A DNA stretch of 64,000 nt from NCBI RefSeq assembly GCF_050948215.1, contig NC_135152.1, positions 3,444,310 to 3,508,309 of the forward strand. The letters are read 5' to 3'. The notes beneath the pieces were generated by a model. It was not told the DNA's origin. It saw only the letters and a program-made list of their open reading frames with translations, and searched no databases. Origin of the DNA: Halictus rubicundus (taxonomy: Eukaryota; Arthropoda; Insecta; Hymenoptera; Halictidae). Positions 56,051 through 64,000 of the stretch are shown here, piece after piece; the first letter of the stretch is position 1, and the number at the start of each line of letters is the position of its first letter. The position numbers were made by a program, and so were the translations under genes.

Positions 56051-58017
56051 ACGAAAGTCCACGAAAGTCCTGGAGGAGTGCAGCTCTACGTACGAGGAGC
56101 TCCGTTAATTAGTAAAAAAAGGAAGTAAGTAATCAATTTTGTTTGCGTGCAACCTGTGCATCTTGTGTAACAGGTCACGTGCAGTTGTAATTTACATTGG
56201 TAAATGCGTCAGAGCGCTCAAAAAGAGTAAATTGTCATTTAATGTGTACGGATCGAGCATCATGGCGTTGATGGTTCTTGTCTTTGAATGATAGATAGAT
56301 GGATCGCTTTTGTTTATTAGAATAAATATAAATAAGTCAGTCGATTGTGCACTGTCAGACAAGTGCACTCGTTGATGGTTGTTCTTCTTGCGGTTCTCCG
56401 TTATTGTTACCAGGTATTTCAATGTATTCTTTGTGATCCCTGCAGAAAGGAATTTTTGGTAATCGTTAGACAGTAACATACTTTACTAACTAGAGAATGA
56501 TCGAGGGAAGATAACAAAAACGCATAACTCTGTGCGATGCATTTCACACAGTGCAGTACAATTAGAAAGCAGTTTAGTTAGTGGTGTTAGTAAACATTGC
56601 ATACAGGCTCACAGAAGGTCACCAAACAATTCGGAAAATTACGAAACTTTGGGGATGCAGCAGAAATTAATATGCCACAATTATATTGATAGATCTTTTA
56701 CTATTTGTTGCATATAATTAAAAGGCAAAATTAGAATAATTTTTCGGTGGTTAATGTTAACCCCTTAATCCGGTTAGGGTGAATTTGGGCAGCAACAAAA
56801 ATTGCATAATACATACCTATGCATGACCCATAAATTTTCAAAGTTTGATAATTTTGTGATCGGGGATCTTCTGTTGTCAGTTACGCATGCAATACTTGAT
56901 TTACTCCAACTTACCACACCAGATTTGTATAAACATTATTATTACATCACTGAGATATTAGCATCTCAGTGGAAGGTTTTATATCTCAGAAAAAACGCAT
57001 TGATTTTTATTGAACAACCGTTAACCTTTCTCTTATCATGCGAGATAAGTCAATTATACGCATTCAAAAGTTTTATTGTATCGTAGGATTTTATTAAGTC
57101 TTTTTGTATAATGTCCTAAGTTGAATACATTGACTTCTATAACTCACCACGATGAAACAGAATTATTGTGATATTTAAATCGTAATATAAATAATTCTGG
57201 ATCATTGTACGCTCAATGATGTGTCCTCTATGATTCCATACACACGGCATGCAGCATCAGTAGCACTCTCTACACGCAAACTTAAAGTAATGTTCACTAA
57301 CTGGTTTCTTAATGCTTTGATAGAGAAAAATGAAGAAAAACACACAGACAATTTTTATTACAACAATAACATTAATATAAATATATAAATGTAGGATCTT
57401 GAACAGTTACAAGGTGTTCAAAATTTTTGGAATGTTTATCATTATCCGTAACAAAGAAGAATCAAGGGTATTACGTCTAACTGGTGACCTAAAATCTAAT
57501 ACCACCACTGGATGCATAATGTTGCATACTGCAATATTCCTCAACATTTTTTGATCTTGACATCACAGACATTAAATATATAGGTTTTATTCGCAAGTAC
57601 TTAATTTGGCACTGTGACATATTTACATTATTTTCATCGATGATAGGACTATATGAGCTAACTCTCTAACATAGAAGATGGCAATTTCGCGCAAAATATT
57701 ACCGTTTAAATCATTGAAACATTTATCAACCTATACTAAAGTCTATACAAAATTTGATTCTTACATGTATATACACCCAGTGACCTAAGCTCTGTCTCTT
57801 GTATTTGTCCACTAACAACCAACAGAGATTCTAGACACGCGAGAAATGATAAAAATAATCTCGACGGTGGTTCTTGTACAGTAGGATGCAAAAGGGAATG
57901 TAAACTTCACTACAAATGTCCATTGAAATATTTTAAATACTGAATACTGAACTCTCATTCCTATCGGAATGCATTTTCAGACATTTTCCCTACTAGTAGA
58001 ATATTAATATTTCTGTT
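56051..58017. other. intergenic, includes cystinosin 3' UTR
   Basis: No gene is recognised. The open frames at 56192-56479 (minus) and 56802-57086 (plus) have no family features. The right part should contain the 3' UTR of cystinosin; which AATAAA is used cannot be fixed from sequence alone. Confidence 0.45.
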
Positions 58018-61000
58018 CTAAGAACTGCAACAAAGAATGTTGCTTAGTATCCCCTTTTCGTTGTTATATAAATCATCTTGTTTGTGAAGTACCTCATCGC
58101 TTGTTCCATTCTTGTTATCTACTCTGTAAGAATTTATGATTTTGCAGGATGCGTGCAATGTAAGATAAAGAGGGGGGAAGTGAGGTGACACTTAAATAAT
58201 CTTGATAAGAAATATTTACAATCCGACTTTTTTAGATCAATTATTTCATTACGGTTAATTTTAAAAAATCTGGATCTCTTTTTATCTCTTACGTCAATAT
58301 TTATCTATGATAACAGAAGAAACATGCATGCAAGCATACCTAATTCGATTGCACAACATTGAGAAAAAATGTAAAAAGCTATAATATTTTCGGATGTAAT
58401 TAAAAAAAAAAAATAGTAAGCAGTCTTCTATTTGAATTTAAGAAATTAACCAAAATTTTATTATATAGCAATCAAAATAAAAAAAATGCACTAGATCATG
58501 CAACATGCATTTGCCAAACATTCTTAAGACCAAAGACTGTGCAAATTGTTAGCTACGATTCAACAAAATCATTACACGTCGTTAAAGCATGCACAGTTAG
58601 TTGAAAAAATGATGGATGGTGAATAGAAGAGTCAAAAGTATACGTACCGATATAAAACGTAATGTTGAATAATGAAAAATATATCGAATGCAACTGAAAA
58701 GAATCCCAGACCGAATTTCGTTGGGTCTCCGAAAATACTTTCCCAATCATCTAACGAAAAAGTGGGCCGTTAGTCATTCAATCGTTTAAGAGATTTTTGT
58801 TCTCATAATTAAAAGCTGAACTACGATACTTTACCATAATTGTACGCATTCAATATCATCTGCAACATCGACAAAATGCCGCCAGTGAAGTCTAAGAAAA
58901 TGTTGCCGATGCTCCAACCGACAGTGGACTTCCGTTTGTAATTATAAAATGCTTGTGGAACGTATTTGATCAACGTTATGCACAATTTAACGTAACTACA
59001 GTAATAAAGGAAGTCTAGCCATGCTATTGTATTCACAGCAGCCAGTATAATAGAAATTACTATAAACACAGTGAAAATACCGTGGATAATACGTGCGGTG
59101 GTAGATACTCTTTGATTGCCTCTCTAAAAAGTTTATGGTTTCGTTAGTATCTACTTGGTTTTTAATATTAAAGCGATTCGAATTAGGGCCCTTATTATTT
59201 TTCTAATTTACTAGTACTCAAACTTGAGTACTTGAATATTTAGTTCATTCAGATTCTAATATATCAGGGTACTTATACGTTTAATCAAGTTAGATCTTAA
59301 TGCTTAACACTAGGTGTACGAAGCGCTAAAAATGACTATTTTACATTAATTTATAAAAATAACGAGAATGTGTTTACCCAAATTTTTAATCATTTTTTAA
59401 ATAATATATACAATTGTAAACCTAGTGTTAAATATATTTTCAGATTTGAATTGAGAGCTCTAATTCGACAAGGCACGTTACTGGAACTACTTCTGATGAT
59501 TTACCTCGTAGAAAAAGCACTGAATGATAGTTATCACAGTGGCGAATACTGCATGCAATGAAAAGAATATATCATTCACTTGTACAGGATTTAAACCTCT
59601 CGGATATCGGCTAAAGTATTCAAGCTGAAAAATGCGACTGTACAGTTATAGTTTTTCACACGTGAACTTTTTCGTAGATTCGAATAAGTAATATGTTACA
59701 TACCTCTATCTCGGTTATCCAAAACAGGCCGGAATTGAACAGGGCGTACATAATAAAACCAACTAGATTCAACGATAAATAATCGAAATTTAGACCTACG
59801 ACACTTTTGCGTTCGTAGTTGCTGTATATTTGCGGATAGAAGCTGACGCTCCATGCTAAAAAGTATATCCATCCCACTACGTTACTTATGTGGTAAATAG
59901 TGTCTGATTTTTCTATAGTGACTCTGACAAACGCTTGCGAAATACTGGAAAAATGAAAAGAAAAAATGTTTTAACAATTGATAGACAACATCGTCTAAAA
60001 TTCTAATTTAAACATCTACTAAAATTTTTTTTTTATTACGTTTAAGTTCAACTTAACATCCACTAAAATATAACGATCTTTTGCTTATGCCCTTACTTTT
60101 TTATGTCAACATTGTTCAATTGATCTTCAGGAATCAACATTTTGAATTGTTTAATTGTCCGATTAATTCGATTAAATTTCGATTATTTCTATATCACACT
60201 GTGTATGTAAACGCACACGGTTGAACTTTTGGAAACTGCACTGAATCACAAAAAATTTCTAAATAAGACGGACTGTTACATTTGTCACTAGCAACCACTG
60301 CAGCACATTCTAGCCAGAGCAGGAAGTAGTCCGCTCAAAATCTGAGCACAGACTGACTGAAGTTTAAGTATAAGATCCGATGGTACAGGTCAGGAGGCTA
60401 TCTCTGCAAATAACTGCCACTGGATGCTAGTGAATGTACCCACTGATTAGAATCTTTCCGAGACTTAGTCATGAAAGTAAATATTTATGTACACAACCAT
60501 TGCTCAACCGTGTTAAAACAGGGAAGGGGAAGGGAGAGAGGATGAATTCAGTTAATATTTTCAAATTTGTATCTTTGTTTGTTTTACCCCCTGTGAATCA
60601 ACATGACGTAATCTTTATTCGAGACTCCATTCAAGTTGTTTACTTGGCTCTTCCAATGTTCTAGAGTAAATTAAATTGTTGTTTCTTAATTTATTAGATT
60701 CGTATACTTACTCCGCGGCTTCTGCGGGCGTAATGTTAGCGCTAACAATCGAATGACCCGCGTTTAGACCCTTTACATATATTTCCCATTCTGTTTCACT
60801 TCCGATGGGAAAACTAGAAGGAGAAACGGAGACCAAATCCGGATGTTGCACATCTATTCTTACAGTTGCATTTCCCGATACAGATTTCCTGTAAAATAAA
60901 ATGCATTAGCAGCTGCATTTTACCATGGATGATAAAAGATACAGTAGAGCCTCCAGTATCCGAATTTTCTATTATCCGAATTTTCTATTATCCGAATATG

Positions 61001-61489
61001 TTACACACATAAAAGGGCATAATATGCAACATAATATCATACATATTAGTCGAAAATGCAGTGTAGTGTTGTTCCTAACAAGGAATATTACATGTTTTTT
61101 TCAACTTTTGGCTTTTTGAGTTTGAGAGGTTTTTGAACCTTCACATTCAGGGGTAAGTTCACCCCCTAAACTTATTTTTGAACTACAAATTCCTAATAAC
61201 TGTTCTCTTATCCCATGCCTTCCTATTCAGTTCGGATAACTGAGGTTCCAGTGTACACAGTATGCTTACGTCAGGGAAAATGTTATCGACTCAGTGCTAT
61301 TCCAATAAACCTTCATATCGTGCTTTGAGACTATCAAGTCTGCCCATGTCTGCCCTGCAACTGAAAAATGAATTACCCTTTAAATACAGGATCAAAGAAA
61401 CAAAGTAAACAAAAATAATGCAATAACAAACTAAAGCATAGTAACTTACCTGAGAGCACAAAAATCCAGATGCACCATAAGGGGGCCAT
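58018..61489 (-). CDS. Ctns: cystinosin, lysosomal H+/cystine symporter (8 coding exons)
   Basis: Exons in order are 61489-61450, 61354-61270, 60888-60712, 59944-59704, 59624-59505, 59123-58835, 58750-58648 and 58123-58018. All have GT-AG junctions and phases agree; 1161 nt, 386 residues plus stop. It begins with a signal peptide (MAPLWCIWIFVLS), then a lumenal domain with N-glycosylation sites (WNST, GNAT, ANIT). Seven membrane segments follow, with two PQ-loops: FYPQIYSNYERKSVVGLN near residue 137 and YVPQAFYNYKRKSTVGWS near 275. Asp299 in NIFLDFTGG aligns with the human proton-coupling Asp305. The protein exports cystine from lysosomes. The C-terminal tail after VLYR is RVDNKNGTSDEV to ILCCSS and lacks the GYDQL sorting motif of mammals. 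Confidence 0.96.
59304..59431. mobile_element. 128-bp TTAA-bounded MITE in cystinosin intron 5
   Basis: The ends TTAACACTAGGTGTAC and GTAAACCTAGTGTTAA are inverted and each include TTAA. The interior is AT-rich. The TTAACACT start recalls the element at 16406. Confidence 0.72.
60940..61255. mobile_element. pogo/Tigger-like MITE in cystinosin intron 2
   Basis: The ends TACAGTAGAGCCTCCAGTAT and (inverted) TACACTGGAACCTCAGTTAT share the CAGT(A/G)GA(A/G)CCTC...TATCCGAA pattern of pogo/Tigger termini, flanked by TA. The word tattatccgaatttt is repeated inside the left end. No transposase frame. Confidence 0.72.
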
Positions 61490-64000
61490 GTCTGCTCGCT
61501 TCTGTAACAAACCGACCACAACTTAGTCTCAGGTGTACACTCAACTTCTACACAACAGCTTCACAATTAATCTACAATGTCAGTCGCACAGCTACAATAT
61601 TCAATGAAGAACTTACGACATACAAATTTTTGTGTTTAGTGGCTAGTCTTAGGTATGATTTGTTTCTGAAGTGGAACAGGTCAGTCTGGACAGGAGATCC
61701 ATCAACTTATGAAGTCTTTGACCGCACGACACGCGGGAAAAACAAGGAAGACGTACAAAGTGCCGGGCACTTTGCCGGGTGCCTGCCATTGATACCAGGT
61801 GTAGCGTCTGTTCGTCTGCGAGCTGTCACTCGCAGCAGATCGATAAGGGAACCGCGGAAACGATAATTCGTTCCCGAAGAGGGAATCTTTTAGCATGGTT
61901 TGGGTTAGGCTGAGAGTAAAAAATGGCTCTCGTGGAAAGACACTGGGAGTATCAGTCGAACTTAACCTCGGCCGCACGACGACCTCGACGAGACGTGCCT
62001 CGGGGCGTTTAGGGCGATAAGCAGACGCGCTCTCGGAACCTCCGGCATTTTGCGCGGGCTTATCGTTCCTCGGCGAGGCTCGGCATTTTCGTCGAACGTG
62101 TCCGGCTGAAATAAAAAGAGCACATCGCGCGGAAAATCGATCGAGCCCGTCGCGTCGCGGCCAACACGTAAATAAAAGCCACGCGGTCTATGTTTATGCG
62201 GCTGTTACTGCAACTGGCGGCGTGAAAGATGCATCTTCCGTCAGGGCCGTAACCTGCGCCCGCACCCTGAAGAGTTCCACTTTTATTCGAATAAAATCTA
62301 GTCGACATTCGGGGAAAATTTGGTGGAAAGTGTTACGGATTGAAATTGACTCGAGTATCTTGAATACCTTGTTTAAATTTGATAATAGAGAAAGATGTTA
62401 GAGAAAAATATGGTTGTGTTTGAAAGGGTTAACATTGTGGTAGAGTGAGAATGTTCTTCAAGGCCAACTTTTTGAGATTTCAAGGCCGTCGATGTTTTTT
62501 TAATGGGACAATATGTTTTTGGTAGTGTCATGACCTTCGCTTGACCTTGAGTACCAAAAATCAATGAGGATGTAGGGTGTTTCATTTAAGTCGTTTATTG
62601 TTGACATTGCAGAAAGATGTCAGAGAAAAATATGATTGGGTTTTCAAGAACAAACTTTGTGGTCAATATAAGATTTTCTTCAAGGTTACATTTTTCGAAA
62701 TTTCAAGATCATTGATATTTTCTTTAATGGAACTGTATATTTTCATCACCGTTACTTTGTAGCCAAGGTCAAGACGAATCCAACGACCTATATTACCATG
62801 ACCTTCGTGTGACCTTGATTGTCAAAAGTTATCCGAAATATATACAATTCAGAAATAAATATCAGTAATGAAAATCGATTTTAGAAAATGCTCGACATGA
62901 TATTCTTGAATGAAAAATTGATACAAATAAAACATTCTTTTTTATAATAATTTGCCTGTTTTTCTTTTTCACTTGTTCACTAGGAAGAACGGACTAAGTC
63001 TAACCTGTTGTATAAAATACATATGCGAATTTCAATTTTTAACATTTAGGCAAACTGGAACTTGTTGTTGGCTTTCTAATAGTCCAAAAGATTTTTGGGT
63101 ATAATCTGTCACTTAAAAATCACATAATCTGCAAGTTATTTAGAAAATTCTGTTCCGTATACCGTTAGTTAAATGTCAAAATTGATGTCGTCTAAACGCT
63201 AGAACCCAGAGAACGCGTTTCGACTGACCCATTCCCACTTCAATTTAATAAGCTGTTAGCCTGTCCGAAACCAGTTCCGCTGAAACCGACTGCTTTCGAA
63301 TTGATTCATGGCAGTTCCGCGTCCTTCAAGAGTTACTGAAACACCCCGACATAAATCGCCGATGAAATTGCTTTCAGTGAAAGGCGAAAAAAGTTCCCGG
63401 GGAGATTTGCATGTAAATCGCCGATGCAATTAGCGAGTTCCTCGACATACTGCTTAACCGCGTAACGCGCGATGTTTCTTCCCCGGCTATTAATTTTCGT
63501 AATGTTTCAGGTGTGCTCGTAACATTCGCCGTTGGAGATGAAGTATAATGCAGCTTCTCAGAATCGCCGGGCTCGATTTTCCTTTAGGAAATCTTTCGCT
63601 GGTGAAGTCAGAGAGCAGAAATACTCTTTTCCTTTCCACTGTGGTTCTACTATCGTTCAATTGTCTCGAAGATGCAAACACTTTCTGTATCGAGGGGCTG
63701 ATGAAACCGGGGATTTTCCTCCAAATTTTCCGCCCCGTTATCTTGCGATTACTCACTGCTAGTCGCGCTGACCCGTGCAATGGAAATCGCGCCCATTCAT
63801 GCTAGCCTTACTTTCCTGCTAGCCAGTTCCTGTTTCCCGCGGTTATCCGCTTCCACTCTTTTCTTCCACTTCGACTCGATAACGGCCCGGGAAACAATGA
63901 CGGCGATGAGCTAATCAACGGAATTAGTGCGCTCATTTTGCCAAACTTATGAAAGCTCCACGAAATCGGTTTCTTTACCAAGACGAGCCGAAACTTGTTG
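61490..64000. other. gene-free right end; cystinosin promoter at its left
   Basis: The cystinosin 5' UTR and promoter should lie in roughly 61490-61900. No start site is identified. Beyond that I see only a diverged tandem duplication and AT-rich sequence. The short frames at 63490-63805 overlap on both strands and look like chance. Confidence 0.45.
62380..62830. repeat. 223-bp tandem duplication, diverged
   Basis: The string agaaagatgt(t/c)agagaaaaatatg begins at 62388 and at 62611. Both copies continue with ttcttcaagg, tttcaagg/atc and catgaccttcg...gtgaccttga. The first copy ends in agggtgtttcatttaa, a phrase often found at transposon ends, so the pair may derive from a mobile element. 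Confidence 0.65.

Noticed and set aside
1..64000. CRISPR arrays, operons, ribosome binding sites, bacterial-type terminators
   Set aside because: The window is animal nuclear DNA; repeats seen are tandem or inverted without spacer structure.
1..64000. tRNA or rRNA genes
   Set aside because: I looked for T-loop (GGTTCGAATCC-like) words with matching arms and found none that I could support by eye; a covariance-model scan would settle it.

Overview
This window is nuclear DNA of an insect, most likely a hymenopteran (bee, wasp or ant). That is judged from AT-rich GT-AG introns, the gene families present, and the kinds of DNA transposon; the species cannot be named from the sequence. Four protein-coding loci are supported by reading frames that stay in phase across splice junctions.

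Layout: (1) 1-237 is the 5' end of a mariner transposon on the minus strand, lying in an intron of (2) a plus-strand protein kinase gene of TESK/LIMK type. Only its last two coding exons are here (426-959 and 3028-3543). (3) 3544-9890 is gene-free flank or long 3' UTR with purine-rich tracts and a MITE. (4) 9891-51176 on the minus strand is one very long gene for a secreted pancreatic-lipase-family enzyme with seven coding exons. The signal-peptide exon sits at 51122-51176, six exons sit at 9891-19770, and a first intron of about 31.4 kb separates them. The predicted protein is 1047 residues. It has a complete Ser215-Asp238-His323 triad and a tail of about 525 residues, rich in Ser/Thr/Glu with short repeated motifs. 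(5) 55315-55647 (minus) is mitochondrial ribosomal protein L55. (6) 58018-61489 (minus) is a complete eight-exon cystinosin gene (386 aa). (7) 61490-64000 holds no gene I can support.

The introns, above all those of the lipase gene, are a transposon graveyard. They hold an apparently intact Tc1/mariner-superfamily element with 360-bp inverted repeats and a DD41D transposase, a degenerate Tc3-like element, a hAT-like shell with two head-to-tail TTAA-bounded elements and a foldback nested inside it, a hAT MITE with a perfect 8-bp target duplication, a pogo/Tigger-like MITE in cystinosin, and several small TTAA- or TA-bounded palindromic MITEs.

The best candidate for something undescribed is a pair of related TTAA-bounded elements (25663-26115 and 41296-42915). 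The longer one carries an open 256-codon gene of the uncharacterised DUF7869 family, with conserved Asp motifs like those of a nuclease or transposase. The cellular genes do not form one pathway. Cystinosin acts in the lysosome, mRpL55 in the mitochondrial ribosome, the lipase in secretion, and the kinase probably in actin control.
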